A stretch of DNA of 64,000 bases, taken from assembly GCA_018292915.2 (NCBI GenBank), contig JACVVK020000094.1:1627501-1691500 (forward strand). Direction: 5' to 3'. The translations under genes and the position numbers were made by a program. This document shows positions 42,061-56,143 of this stretch, piece by piece. The notes under the pieces are model-generated. The model worked only from the letters and a program-made list of their open reading frames with translations. It was not told the DNA's origin and did not search any database. How positions within the stretch are numbered: position 1 is the first letter of the stretch; each line of letters opens with the position of its first letter. Source of the DNA: Batillaria attramentaria. Taxonomy: Eukaryota > Mollusca > Gastropoda > Batillariidae.

Positions 42061-42330
42061 AAAAGATTCGTGGAAGTCTGCATCTGTAAGAGAGATTCAT
42101 TGCTTATAGATGGCCGTTAATTGAGGCTCCCTATATGGCTTGAAAGAGGTACTTACTAAAGAGCCTACCATATTTGCTACGCTTGATTAAGTTTCTTTTT
42201 ATACATTTTTCGTGGTGGAAAAGACTATTACTAGTCTCATGAAAAAAATCCCTAAATCCAAACAAGCACTTCTTCTTTATGGCAGTCATCAAGTTTCCCC
42301 ATTTTTCAAGTTGTTTCTCTACAGGGAAAC
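42060..42330 (+). repeat. Repeat R fragment, left-arm orientation
   Basis: Matches 45430-45665, including ATTGCTTATAGATGGCCGTT, then AAGAGCCTRCCATA and TCTTTTTATACATTT. Confidence 0.8.
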
Positions 42331-43980
42331 AACTGTATGGGATGGGGCAGATTTCGCTGTGCGCAGCGGCTTGTTTCTGTGACACAAAACAAGACTGTGA
42401 CGTTTCTCCAGACAATGCATTCTTTCGCGCACACATTGACGTAACGAAATCTGCGTCATAGACACCTTACGTGCACACTGTGCTGCTACGATTTTTTGGG
42501 CGGGAGTTGTGTGTGTGTGTGTGTGTGTGTTTGGACGGATGTAATGATGGCTAAGCTTATCGGCGCAGAGAATGGCAGCGGATTCGTTGTCTAGATAGAT
42601 CTCCGATTGAACAGAAGCTTCTTGAATCGTTTGAGTCATGCATGCAGTTATAAAATGTAGCTGCTGGGGGAACGACACTTTAATCGGTGTACATGTACTA
42701 CAAATATTAAGATTAAACACTCACAAAGCTTCATATTTCATGAAGAATCGCGACAGGAAAACCCCTCTTGAACGGCCCTAATCGTGCAAAGCGTGAGCAG
42801 AGCTGTGCTTGATCGGTGTCGCATTCACCTCGCAAATTTACCATTTCCTTGAAAGCGCCAGCATGTTTGTTTGTGTCTATAGTGGAAGTTTAAAACTTGT
42901 GTTTTTGTTTGGATTTGAATTCATGAGTGAATAGACACCGTCTTGCCAGCATAAAAAGGCGCACTTTATTCTGTCGGCGTCGTGCTCTGCCGACGTACAA
43001 ACTCGTTCGTCTGCTATGTGCAGCCGCTGTCGACTGTCAGTTTTTACTAGGATAAACGTTCAAAATATACCATAGATTGGCCCCAAAAAGGATGATAAAG
43101 TATTTAAACCCCATCAATCTGTGGCATACCGACTCAGATCCAAGACTCAATCAACTCTTCGTTAAAGCTCAGGATTGATTTCGTCTTGGATCAAAATACT
43201 CGTCGGTATCCCACAGCTTGATGGGGAATAACTGCTAAGTACGACTTATTTTTGCCAGCCGTGCATGTTTAAAATGTGAAGCAGAAAGATGTTCCGGCAA
43301 AATGTTTCTCGGGGACTTTCATTACCGATTCGTTTTAGTCACGCCCGTTACCTTCACGCATAGACACGGACACAAATGCAGTAATTATGGTTTAAATTTA
43401 TTCAATTAACCAACTAATTTCAACTCTGTAAACCAGAAGTCACATTTCTTATGGATTCAAAAACCCGAAAAAAAAGTTACCCCCTCCCCTCCCCCCCCCC
43501 CCCCCCCTACCCCCATCCACTTCTCCAACCTTCGTCCCCCGCCCCACCTCCTACCCCGGCCTCACGCTGAACACACAATCTCCACCAGTTGTTAATGGTC
43601 ACAAGTTCTTGCATTTTCTGTGTCCTTCAAGTCACCCTGGTCGTCTTGAAAGACATTTACCTTATTTTGTACCGCTGCTGGCGACGCAGATTACTACAAA
43701 AGCTCTAGATAATGAATGTTTGTTGAGTGGAAATCTGGCACACAACAAAGGGGACTGCTGATCCAATTCGTTCGCAAGCTCCGTCTGGCAAGGCAGTGTC
43801 GCAGGTCTGTTCGGGCACATGGATAGGTTGGGCGGGGGATACATAACGGGGTATGCCAAATGCGTAATAGAGATGGAGGGTTCAGCCGGGAAAGGTTTAG
43901 TCACGCCACCTGGATCAAGTTTCTAAATAAGGAGCGGAACTTTACAATAACAACCCAAAACACTACAAGAAGCGTAATGT
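42331..43980. other. Non-coding stretch with dispersed repeats
   Basis: No gene seen. (GT)n lies at 42509-42531. A block at 42550-42735 is an inverted match to 10500-10680. A foldback element is at 43112-43223 and poly-C at 43488-43507. Confidence 0.5.
43112..43223. repeat. Foldback element, copy 2
   Basis: Arms CATCAATCTGTGGCATACCG and its near-complement, then GATCCAAGAC against GTCTTGGATC, form a hairpin with about 50-base arms around a GTTAAAGCTC loop. Related to 10296-10407. Confidence 0.8.
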
Positions 43981-43994
43981 ATGCAGCTCTGTTT

Positions 43995-44105
43995 GTCGAC
44001 CCTTCCCAGCTGGGGTCAGATATTAACCCCCGTCTTTGATATCACCCTTACGTGGTGGAGAAGGACTATATACTCCCACACACCCACCCACCCACCATGT
44101 TTGTC
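43995..44105 (+). mobile_element. SINE family S, truncated
   Basis: CCCAGCTGGGG, then CGTCTTTGATATCACCCTTA, then GTGGTGGAGAAGGAC and (ACCC)n. The tRNA head is missing. Confidence 0.7.
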
Positions 44106-44615
44106 GATCTTCTTATTTCTAACGGGTCGTATCTTTTCGGTGACACCGGTGACGTTTCCGCATACTTTCTTCTCCCCCCCCCCACCCCCCCCCCCCCCCC
44201 CCCCCGCCTCCGCCATGAGCACGCTACATCATGTTGAGCAGTTCACATCGTGTATTAGGTAAACAGACGTCATTGTTGCCATAGTTAACTCACACATGCG
44301 CAGATCTTCAAGTGAAAACCTATAAATGAACACGGTCCGATGTGCAAAGTCTACACTGAGGCAGAAACGGGTATGTATTCAATGTTATAGTTATGTTTTC
44401 TGCATATTTTGCTGCTCGTTGCTCATTGTTTTCAGTGAAGAATGAGAATGTTCAATTGACGTTAGCCAATGCTATGTAACTGTTTCACATTTTCACAAAA
44501 TGCGAGCAACCCACATAGAGAGGCCATTCGTACGGCGTTAATCATTGGTTGCAAAGTACAAGGACAGAAAACGCCCTGATTTGTAATTATGTATTTCTTG
44601 CATTAGTGAGTGTTG

Positions 44616-44661
<46 letters not shown>

Positions 44662-44777
44662 CTTCACGTCTTTCCTTCTTTTTTGTGATTTGATGTTGTG
44701 GTGTATTTGTTATATTTTTGTCTTTGTACTTTGTGTGTATACTTTGTCATATGTCAGATAAAAAGGATCAATAAAAA
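44106..44777. other. Unassigned stretch with a possible promoter
   Basis: A poly-C block lies at 44174-44205. CCTATAAATGAACACGG (near 44320) followed about 30 bases on by TCTACACTGAGG and a GGGTATGT donor-like site could be a TATA promoter and non-coding exon, but no gene follows. (GT)n lies at 44618-44657. Confidence 0.25.
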
Positions 44778-46058
44778 AAAAGTATGCGTGTTTGCGGGTA
44801 CAGAAATGCGCAGAATTCCGGTCTAAACACTGTTATTGTTAGACAAGACATGCATTGTTGACATACAGAAATTTCATACCAACCAGATTGATGGTTCCTG
44901 GATAATTGCGGCCATCAGTTTGGACGTTGAGATAAAGGGCCCTGTAAACCGACTGTATTTGATGTTTGTGCACTTGGCAGGTCACTGCAGGTGACATGTA
45001 TCGCGGAAAACATTTACGAACATTGAACAATTTAGTCAGGAAACGCTTCGTTGGTGCTGTGAAGTTCCCTTGTCACCGCATGTGCAGGGAAGTATGAAAT
45101 ATGATATCCAAGTGAGCACTTTTTTAGGTAGCGATATTTTGGGGGTGTACTTATTAAAGTAGTTGCTGCGTTGTGAGTAGTTAACGGTTTTTCTCGAAGA
45201 GCAGTGCACACTCAAGTATAGTATCCCAGTTGTGTCATATCAAAAGTTCATTGAAATCGCTATTGTGCTTTTGTCACAAACAGCCATCGAAAGTGCAACC
45301 TGTTTTTTAATGGCTGAATATGCGAAATGATGGGAGTAGGGACACTTGATTGGTTGCTGTGATAAGGTGTATCCGTGAAAACAAGTATAATATGATGCAA
45401 ATATTCGGGCACATGCTCGGTGTTTCAGAATTATCTTCCGGAACTTGTATGAGACATACATTGCTTATAGATGGCCGTTAATTGAAGCTATCAGTTCCCA
45501 ATATGGGCTGAAAGCGGTGCTTACCAAAGAGCCTGCCATAATTGCTACACTTGATTCAATTTCTTTTTATACATTTGTCTTGGTGGAAAAGACAATGACT
45601 AGTCGTATGAAGAAAGATCCGTGAATTTAAAGAAGCACGTCTTCTTTACAGCGGTCATTATTTTTACCCAGTTTTTCCCATTACCTTCATTACATGCTGC
45701 GTGAGGGGTAGGTTTATATTTTGCTGCTAGCAGCCGTCAGTTTTAACTTGTCATTGTTTTACATATTGGAAAAAGTAGAGTGATTCCAGAGGAAGGAAAA
45801 CGTGCATCCCACATCAAATATCATGAACTCTTCACTGCTTGAAATAGGTGGACTTAAAATACCTTTTTCTAATTGAACAGAGCATTAACCACTACGGGGG
45901 TAGGTTACCAAGTAGCCTGATATGACGGCCACATTCTACACAGCGTATTTTGTTATTTACCAACTTTTAGAGGAGAGTCTTGGCACTTACGTGTTACTAG
46001 CTCATCCAATATGTCCCTTTGGCTGTGAGCGGTAATGAGGGGAATCCATATTGTGATT
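44778..46058 (+). repeat. Left arm of a 5-kb inverted repeat (repeat R)
   Basis: 1.28 kb, matched in reverse by 48477-49757 over its whole length. Outer end AAGTATGCGTGT, inner end ATTGTGATTGGG. Pieces occur alone at 24590, 27290 and 42060. Confidence 0.9.
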
Positions 46059-46062
46059 GGGT

Positions 46063-46846
46063 TCTTCTTCTTCTTCTTCTGCGTTCCCTGTTCTGGACTC
46101 CGCCTCAGATGATTAGGTTTGTTGTCTTTATATAAGCAGTGGTCTTCAAGAGGTCTGTTTTGCTGCCCCAGAGTTTCTCTGCCAGTGTGGCTCCGTTCGG
46201 CCAGTGTTGTGTCCTTGCTTCTTTGAAGAGGGGGCAGGACTGCAGAATGTGTTCCGGGGTTTGAGGGGCTGTTCCGCACGGACAGTCTGGTGAGTGTGAC
46301 AGCCCAAGGCGGCACAGGTGGGCACGCAGTCTGCAGTGTCCAGTTCGTAGTCTGAAGATGGTGGTCTGTTCATACCGCTGGAGCTGTGGCATCTGGTCGT
46401 TAGATGGGGGATTGTGTTGCGCCGTCCAGATTGTCTTGTACTGATGTTTTACCAGAGTCTTGGCCTCTGTGTAGGAGACTGCCTGCTGGGGTTGCTCTTT
46501 TCTGCTGCCAGACTTGGCCAGTCTGTCTGCTTCTTCGTTTCCTGTGAGACCACAGTGAGCAGGGATCCACTGTACGGCAACCTTCATCTGTTGTGAGAGG
46601 GCAGCTAGAAGGTGCTGTGTGTCTCTTTCCAGCTGCTCACTGGGTGACTGCAGGCTTTGGATGACGGATCTGCAGTCAGTTAGGAAGACGACGTGTGTGG
46701 GCAGGGGGGATTTTCTACCAATGAGCTTGGCAGCTTCTCGGAGAGCATTGACTTCAGCCCTGAAGTTTGTGGATAGTCGTCCAGCAGGCATGGAGCTTGT
46801 TGTGGTGCGGCCATCTGGGTGGCGGATGAGAATCCCGCGGTCAGAC
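46063..46846 (-). pseudogene. LINE ribonuclease H domain and C-terminus
   Basis: Reverse-strand open frame to 46105, with sequence related to the domain start out to 46846. RNase H motifs: FRAEVNALREA, FLTDCRSVIQSLQ, VQWIPAHCGLTGNEEADRLA (catalytic E, D and H/D residues visible). A CPCG...HILQSCPLF zinc-like end follows. A (GAA)n tail closes the element at 46063. RNase H is typical of I/jockey-group LINEs. The 5' part (endonuclease, reverse transcriptase) is absent. Confidence 0.85.
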
Positions 46847-47148
46847 CACCATCTACCGCCTGCGCACAGGCCACTGTGGCCTCCGAGCCCACCTCAAGAG
46901 GATAGGAGTGGCGGACACAGACCTGTGTCAGTGCGGCCTGGCCGACCAGACCCCTTCCCATGTTCTCCAGGACTGCCCCCTACACGAGGAGATGCGGCAA
47001 CATTTCTGGCCGGAAGGGGGGGGGGGGGGACCTCAGTACCAAGCTCTGGGGGAACGCGGCCGACCTCCACCGGACGTCCAAGTTTGCGGCATCCCTCGGG
47101 ATGCGATTGTAGCTGCGTAGCTGTCGAACGCTGAAGAAGAAGAAGAAT
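46847..47148 (+). pseudogene. C-terminus of a related LINE, opposite strand
   Basis: Reads TTIYRLRTGHCGLRAHLKRI, then DLCQCGLADQTPSHVLQDCP, homologous to the C-terminal part of the reverse-strand neighbour but clearly a different copy. A poly-G run (47019-47030) and a (GAA)n tail (47133-47147) follow. It meets the other element head to head. Confidence 0.8.
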
Positions 47149-47638
47149 CACACGGCAAACATGTTTACAAGGTCAAGGTCATCGGTTCGTCTGTTTACTC
47201 CCAAACATTTTATTTCATCGCTCTGTTAGAATAAGCAAAAGAACAAGCAGTCACAAGCACCAGGCAAAACAAAATTAGCACAAACGATGTTTGTATGATA
47301 AGATTTCTTGTGTACAACTTTGGTGACCTTGACCTTGGGAGTAAAGGTCATAGAGACTTGGTGAAAATTTTGTAAATACAACTTTTGGCATAACATTTGC
47401 CTAATATGCATTGATAAGAGGGCCTTTCTGGTGACCTCTGGTAAAGGTCAAGGTCACGCTTGAGTTATGAACATTTTGCCGTCATATTTTTATGCTGAGG
47501 ATGCTGTGAACTCATTAAATCACGGGGACAAATGTTAGCAGCACCAAAATGCTTATTCTGAGCGATGAAGTAAAATGTTTTGGAGTAAATAGACAAACCA
47601 ATGACCTTGACCTTGAAAACATGTTTGCCATGTGATTA
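47149..47638. mobile_element. 490-bp MITE/foldback with paired AGGTCA motifs
   Basis: Ends CACACGGCAAACATGTTT and its inverse, with terminal inverted repeats of about 75 bases. Inside and within the ends are AAGGTCA half-sites, several as direct pairs (47169-47181, 47324-47338, 47443-47456, 47602-47615), plus a single one at 47344. Confidence 0.8.
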
Positions 47639-47643
47639 ACATA

Positions 47644-47821
47644 CAGTCAAACCTGTGTAAGACGGTCACCCAAGGGACTGGGCCAAACTGGCCGCCTTAG
47701 ACAGGTGGCTGGGTTATCCAGGGTGGCATGTCAACAGCTAGCATGTCAGGGGATCCTCTAGAGTGACCAGGTTAGACAGTGGCATAGCTTATACAGGTGA
47801 CCGCCTTGGCAGGTTCGACTG
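47644..47821. mobile_element. 178-bp pogo/Tc1-type MITE
   Basis: Starts CAGTCAAACCTGTGTAAGAC and ends with a diverged inverse (GGCAGGTTCGACTG), flanked by TA on both sides (47642-47643, 47822-47823). Ends beginning CAGT and a TA target fit pogo-like elements. Confidence 0.85.
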
Positions 47822-47823
47822 TA

Positions 47824-48476
47824 CCTCATAACACTTGGAATGAATTCAGCCACATGCTACTATAGACTTGAGGTTGTGCTCTACATCATGTGCACTGCAC
47901 TTTGCTAGTACTGAACTGCATTCCTAAATGTGAAAATGTCAAAAAAGAGGCCAACTTAACGGCGTTTGTTCCCAAGGAAAAACACGTTGAAAATAGAGAT
48001 TTCACAGATTTTCTTTGGCGTCTATTGTTGTTTTTTTTTTTTTTATTGGCATTTGCGAAATATTATTTCACTTGAAGCTTAAATTAATTTTGTCTGATTT
48101 CTTTACCTGTACCTCAAAAACAGGAATTAATGAAAATGTCCGACATTTTCTTAGTGCGATACAATTTTAAGCGGAGGGGTATATTTAAAATAGTACTTTT
48201 GTGATGCTAGACCATTTCCCTAAATCATGATGTACGTCTGCACATGATCTGTCAAGCGTAGCAGCTGCAGAAGCATAAGATGTCAGTCCCCATTCGTGAG
48301 TGAATGGGCGTCTATATGTAAAATAGACATTTTGTACAGGCAAATCTCTGGTCATTTCCTTCGACCACCGCAGGGTGTTTGGTCTAACAGATCCAGTAGT
48401 CAAACTTGAGGTTTGTGATTAATACCTGCTGCAGCGGCGACATTTGTAATCTTTGCTGTGTACTGTCAATTTTTGA
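47824..48476. other. Unassigned interior of the inverted repeat
   Basis: AT-rich, with no gene or element recognised. Confidence 0.4.
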
Positions 48477-49757
48477 ATCCAATCACAATATGAATTCCCC
48501 TCATTACCGCTCACAGCCAAAGGGACATAGTGGATGGGCTAGTAACACGTAAGTGCCAAGACTCTCCTCTAATAGTTGGTAAATAACAAAATACGCTGTG
48601 TACACTGTGGCCGTCATATCAGGCTACTTGGTAACCTATCCCCGTAGTGGTTTAATTAGAAAAAGGTATTTTAAGTCACCTACTCCAAGCAGTGAAGAGT
48701 TCATGAAATTTGATATGGGACGCACGTTTTCCTTCTTCTGGGATCACTCTACTTTTCCCAGTATGTAAAACAATGACAAGTTAAAATTGGTGGCTGCTAG
48801 CAGCAAAATATAAACCTACCCCTCACGCAGCATGTAATGAAGGAAATGGAAAAAAAAAAAACTGGGTAAAAATAATGACCGCTGTAAAGAAGACGTGCTT
48901 CTTTAGATTCACGGATCTTTCTTCATACGACTAGTCATTGTCTTTTTCACTAAGACATATGTATAAAAAGAAAATGATTCAAGTGTAGCAATTATGGCAG
49001 GCTCTTTGGTAAGCACCGCTTTCAGCCCATATAGGGAACTGATAGCTTCAATTAACGGCCATCTATAAGCAATGAATCTCTCATACAAGTTCCGGAAGAT
49101 AATTCTGAAACACCGAGCATGTGCCCGAATAATTATTTGCATCATATTATACTTGTTTTCACGGATACACCTTATCACAGCAACCAATCAAGTGTCCCTA
49201 CTCCCATCATTTCGCATATTCAGCCATTATTAAGCAGATTGCACTTTCGATGGCTGTTTGTGACAAAAGTACAATAGCGATTTCAATGAACTTTTGATAT
49301 GACACAACTGGGATACTATACTTGAGTGTGCACTGCTCTTCGAGAAAAACCGTTAACTACTCACAACGCAGCAACTACTTTAATAAGTACACCCCCAAAA
49401 TATCGCTACCTAAAAAAGTGCTCACTTGGATATCATATTTCATACATACCTGCACATGCGGTGACAAGGGACGTTCACAACATCAACGAAGCGTTTTCTG
49501 ACTGAACTGTTCAATGTTCGTAATGTTTTCCGCGATACATGTCACCTGCAGTGACCTGATAAGTGCACAAGCATCAGATACAGCCGTTTTACAGGGTCCT
49601 TTGAATCAACGGCCAAACTAATTGCCGCAATTATCCAGGTAGCATCATTCTGATTGGGGTAAAATTTCTGTATGTCATCAATGCATGTCTTGTCTAACAG
49701 TAACCGTATTTAGAGTGGAGTTTGCGCATTTCTGTGCCCGCAGACACGCATACTTCG
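48477..49757 (-). repeat. Right arm of the 5-kb inverted repeat (repeat R)
   Basis: Reverse match of 44778-46058, with scattered single-base differences and small indels, so the arms are old rather than newly made. Confidence 0.9.
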
Positions 49758-49954
49758 TGCACACCATCAAAAGCCCATTTATAGGGCTCATATAGTGAAA
49801 ATGGCAAGATAAACGGTCGTTTTTAACGGTGACGCGGACGGAGAAAAAATTCACGGAGACCACCACAGCATTAGGGGCCTGTGGTCTACTGAAATCTGTA
49901 ATGAAAAGTTAGGATCAAATTTGTTCTACCTTGTTCAGCAATTTTCCTAGCCTA
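49758..49954. repeat. Short dispersed repeat
   Basis: Positions 49815-49935 match 59512-59632 in reverse (AACGGTGACGCGGACGG, CACCACAGCATTAGGGGCC). No gene. Confidence 0.7.
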
Positions 49955-50190
49955 CCAATGAACTTGACGCGACAGGCTTGAAATTTGGTCTGGCCTATTT
50001 AACACAAAGCTCTGCTTGTGGCTTTGCATGAGTTCGTCAGTTGACATAAAAGGTCGACACAAGGTTGACATAAATCAAACTGAAAACGAGGCCTAGTACA
50101 TTACAAGGGGGGAAAACTAAATGGACAGGCGTTTTATCAGGTGCACCCTAGCTACCGCTTCATAGCAGGCCTAACCTTTCGACGTGTACT

Positions 50191-50351
50191 ATAATAATAA
50201 TAATAATAGGGCGCCTATCCCCGTGGAACGAGCTCTAGGCGCCTTACAATCTAAAACCTAAAAAAGCACAAAAACCCATGCACTCAACTCAATGTACAGT
50301 GCGTAAGAACAACTAAAATAATAATAATAATAATAATAATAAAAATAGAAG

Positions 50352-50430
<79 letters not shown>

Positions 50431-51140
50431 CTGAAAAAAAGGCAGAGACCAAGATAAAAAAAATAAAAAAAACCAAGAACAAGTGCCAGTGATAAAACCC
50501 AAAACAAAAGAACAGATTAAAATGAGACAGATAAAACCTAAAAGACAGCTGTGGTAAGGAGCTAAAAGAAAGACTGACACTATAAGACTTTCATACGATG
50601 CCACCCATTGCGCATTTTGAGATCACAGCTCATAAGTATGAATTGCGCAGATCAGTCCAGATACTTTAAAAACAAGTGTGTCTTAAGGTTGGATTTAAAA
50701 GACGACAATGTTGGGCAATCTCTGAGGGGCTTTGGTAAAGTGTTCCATGTGGCAGGACCAGAGTAAGAAAAAGAGCGCTTCCCGAAACTGCTTAGATTAA
50801 AGCGAGGGACACAGAGGTGCCCAGCTTCCTGGGAGCGCAGGGATCGGGTAGGGATGTATGGAGTGAGGAGCTCAGCAAGGTATGAAGGTGTGTTAGACTG
50901 CAGAGTGCGGTAGCATAGAGTTGCGACCTTGTATTCAATTCTAGCCTTCACTGGCAGCCAATGCAACTCTCTCAGGAGAGGTTTTGCATGGTCTCGCTTG
51001 GATCTGCGAAGGACTAGCCTTGCTGCGTTGTTCTGTAGCCTCTGTAGACGATTGATTTTATCGTCAGGTAAGCCGGACAACAAGGAATTGCAGTAGTCAA
51101 GCCGGGACAAGACAAAGGCTGACATCAGTATTTTCATGAC
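50191..51140 (-). mobile_element. 5'-truncated L2/CR1-like LINE
   Basis: Present in copy B only. Reverse-strand frame 50652-51140 gives [59 protein letters not shown] and [20 protein letters not shown], the common reverse-transcriptase C-terminus. The 3' UTR has (GT)n (50354-50430 as AC) and an (ATT)n tail at 50191. Copy A shows the pre-insertion sequence, with about 14 bases lost at the junction. Confidence 0.9.
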
Positions 51141-51800
51141 GTTATTTTGAAATAATTTATGAGCATGCACATAACCTTTCCATCGTAGTAATTTATTAGT
51201 ACACGTTGTTTTCCGGTTGAGAAACGGACCAGTTCTCTCTGACCGACACTCGGAAAATTACATTCCGTCTGCCGGTGCGACAATTGTTTGAATTTGGAAG
51301 GCGGGCTGTGGAAAATTGCAGTGCTATGGCGTGGAAACCCACCAAATGAAAAGGAAACGGTAATGACTGCGAAGTGGTTACAAGTTAAGCAAATAAAAGC
51401 GACATAAAAGGGACAGAAACCACTTAGCTTTCACAAAGGACGGCACGGGGTCAACGTTTCGGCTTTCGCCTTCCTCAGGACACATACAAATGGGATATAA
51501 CTTCAACAAACAAAAGGTAACTCTGCTGGCCGGCATACTGACATACACGGCGCGCGGGGGGGGGGGGGGGGGGGGGGGATAAAATAAAATGAAATAAAAT
51601 AAAATAAAAAAAAATAAAACGGTGGGGAAGAAAAGGACCAGAGAACAATAGTAAAAACCAAATGAAGTTGCTTTGAGTTAAAAGCAGCAGGGCACCGGAA
51701 AAACGCCTTTCCAGTAATGTGTAACCTCCGTGTTGTGCGGGTGTGCCTGCGCCCTGCTCGAGATCGATTTATGATAACTTTGTTGTGGGTGCGTCTCTAA

Positions 51801-52371
51801 TGTCCTACTTGTCAACAGTCCTACGTGTCAACAGTCCTACTTGTCAACAGTCCTACGTGTCGACAGTCCTACGTGTCAACAGTCCTACGTGTCAACAGTC
51901 CTGCGTGTCGATAGTCCTACGTGTCAACAGTCCTACGTGTCAACAGTCCTGCGTGTCGATAGTCCTACGTGTCAACAGTCCTGCGTGTCGATAGTCCTAC
52001 GTGTCAACAGTCCTACGTCAGTGTCGATAGTCCTACGTGTCAACAGTCCTGCGTGTCGATAGTCCTACGTGTCAACAGTCCTGCGTGTCGATAGTCCTAC
52101 GTGTCAACAGTCCTGCGTGTCTATAGTCCTACGTGTCAACAGTCCTGCGTGTCGAGAGTCCTACGTGTCAACAGTCCTGCGTGTCGATAGACACGTGTCA
52201 ACAGTCCTGCGTGTCGAGATTCCTACGTGTCAACAGTCCTGCGTGTCGATAGTCCTACGTGTCAACAGTCCTGCGTGTCGATAGTCCTACGTGTCAACAG
52301 TCCTGCGTGTCGATAGTCCTACGTGTCAACAGTCCTGCGTGTCGAGAGTCCTACGTGTCGAGAGTCCTACG
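51801..52371 (+). repeat. 16-bp satellite array, about 36 monomers (copy B)
   Basis: Same monomer as 12683-14499; only one copy of the GTCGATAGACACGTGTC marker (52187). Frames here are repeat artefacts. Confidence 0.95.
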
Positions 52372-52439
52372 GTTGACATAGTCTTAGGGGTGGACGATTT
52401 CTTCGAATTTTGTATCGATATTCCGAATTTCGGACTAAT

Positions 52440-52845
52440 GATACTGAGGAGTCATGACGCTTTCAGTACGTGTAGGACCATCAACACCTAGGACTGTCGA
52501 GCATAGGACTATCGATAATTCGAACTGTCGACACGTAGGACTATCGACGAAGGACGACCGACACGTAGGACTAATGATACGTATAGGACCAATGATACCT
52601 TTAGTACTGGTGACGTGTAGGACCATCAACACGCGGGACTGTCGAGCGTAATACCATCGATAATTCGGACTATCGACACGTAGGACTCATGATACTTTCA
52701 GTACGTGCAGGACCATCAACACGTAGGATTTTCGAGCGTAGGAGCATCGACAGTTCGGACAATCGACACGTAGAACTATTGGCGGAGGACTATCGACACG
52801 TAGTATTGCTGACTGGGACACGGAGGACTATCGACACGCACCCCT
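52440..52845 (-). repeat. Inverted degenerate satellite (copy B)
   Basis: Counterpart of 14580-14965, with small indels. Confidence 0.8.
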
Positions 52846-52914
52846 TTGTCATAATTATCATCTTCACGTGTCTCAACCAACAAGTCGTGCAGTAATGAAC
52901 TGATCGGTTGTTTG

Positions 52915-53073
52915 GGGGGGTTAACGTCTTTTTTTCCGCCACACACGACCGAGATCAAAGACGTGGCAACGAGGAGAAATTGCCAGCACAACGGTTTGGC
53001 TCCCAGCCGGGACTGGAACTCACGACATGAGCGTTGATGATCCAACGCTCCAACCGCTCGACTAGCCCGGCTC
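52915..53073 (-). mobile_element. SINE family S (copy B)
   Basis: Same insertion as 15029-15192. Confidence 0.75.
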
Positions 53074-53121
53074 CTTTACTACAGTGAACAGCGCCACCAC
53101 ATACCAGATGAAATTTCATAC

Positions 53122-53349
53122 GTGCGGGCATGGGTATGCTTACCGTCTTCAGTTGCAGACGCGCGCTCCTGGCTGTGTCAGTTCGTCATAATGACACACT
53201 TTTCCTCCTGTGGGATCAGGAATTTAAAGGTCTGCAATCTCAAGAAAAAGCCACAAACAGTGTGTTTTAAAGAGCTATCCGACTGTGTTAAATGCACAGT
53301 GAACTCTTTCACAGTTACAGAGTTTTCAGCGTCCCTGACACCCCAATAA
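53122..53349 (+). other. Candidate cysteine-rich exon (copy B), doubtful
   Basis: Counterpart of 15241-15468. The frame and stop are kept, with replacements including Leu/Arg, Val/Phe and Asn/Thr. Confidence 0.2.
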
Positions 53350-53552
53350 AAGCCAAGGAAAGCCTGATTTCACAGCTCAGTTTGCGTTTTGAAATTGAGC
53401 GAGAAAGATCGTGCAGCATTCAACATCCGCTAGACACTGTAGCGATGTGTCTCGCTCACTGACCAAAAGCCAAATAATGTCACGGCAAACTCGTGCTCTG
53501 GTTTTATAAGGGTCCCCGCCTGGATTATGAACAGTCGAATGAGTCGCAGTTT

Positions 53553-54073
53553 TTTTGTTTTTGTTGTTGTTTCTTTTTTTCTTTTTTCCTGCCCCAACTC
53601 TTTTGCCAGTTCCATTGGTGTACATCCCAGGTAGTGGGTGGAATCCACGAAGGGCTAGGAAGCTGGGGTAATTTTTATTATGCATGATGATGGAGATGAG
53701 GATGATGGTAAGATGATGCTATGGAGGTCCGTGTGGTTTGGGGCTGAAGGACAGGGCCGCATTCCACGCTTCCTCAGTGTCATAAATATCCCGGCATTAA
53801 CCAGGCCCGGGAAGTATGGCACCTGCGGTGCCGGCCGTGCAATCATCCACATCATAAGACGTGTTATACCAAGGGAAGCACCCCCAAAGTCGCACCCGTG
53901 AAGTGGGTGAATCTCGGCTGTGTGGCAACAGCCTCCCCATTGGGACCATGGCACACCCGCTCTGGGTAAGAGCCGACCTAAGCAGAAAAATCCCGCTTGC
54001 CTCGGCTGGGACTCGAACCCGGGTCTCCCGGTCCATGGTCCGAAGTGCTAACCACTACACTACGGGGGCCGGT
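53553..54073 (-). mobile_element. Long tRNA-derived SINE, family C (copy B)
   Basis: Same insertion as 15672-16143, with target duplication ATGAGTCGCAGTTT at 53539-53552 and 54074-54087. About 50 bases longer, through a longer T tract and an extra internal segment. Confidence 0.85.
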
Positions 54074-54321
54074 ATGAGTCGCAGTTTATAATAATAATAA
54101 TTAAAAAAAAACCCGCAATGTTGGCGGCTTTTCGTTGAGATTGCAGACCTTTAAGCCATGATAATTATACGGCGATTGTTTGCATGTCAAGAACTGAATT
54201 GTTCGTTTGACGTATATGTAGATTAATCAGGTGCTGTTCTTTTCTCGTATCAGTTCATAAGCTCTTCGTCCACCCGACTACACTGGCGTGTCATTGTTGC
54301 AGAAGGGTTTCGATCTACAAC

Positions 54322-56143
<1,822 letters not shown>

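Noticed and set aside
42319..42720. 133-codon reverse frame
   Set aside because: Runs through a (GT)n array and dispersed repeats; no domain.
46619..47134. 171-codon forward frame rich in Pro and Arg
   Set aside because: Antisense to the RNase H region, then out of frame with the real LINE C-terminus at 46847-47148.
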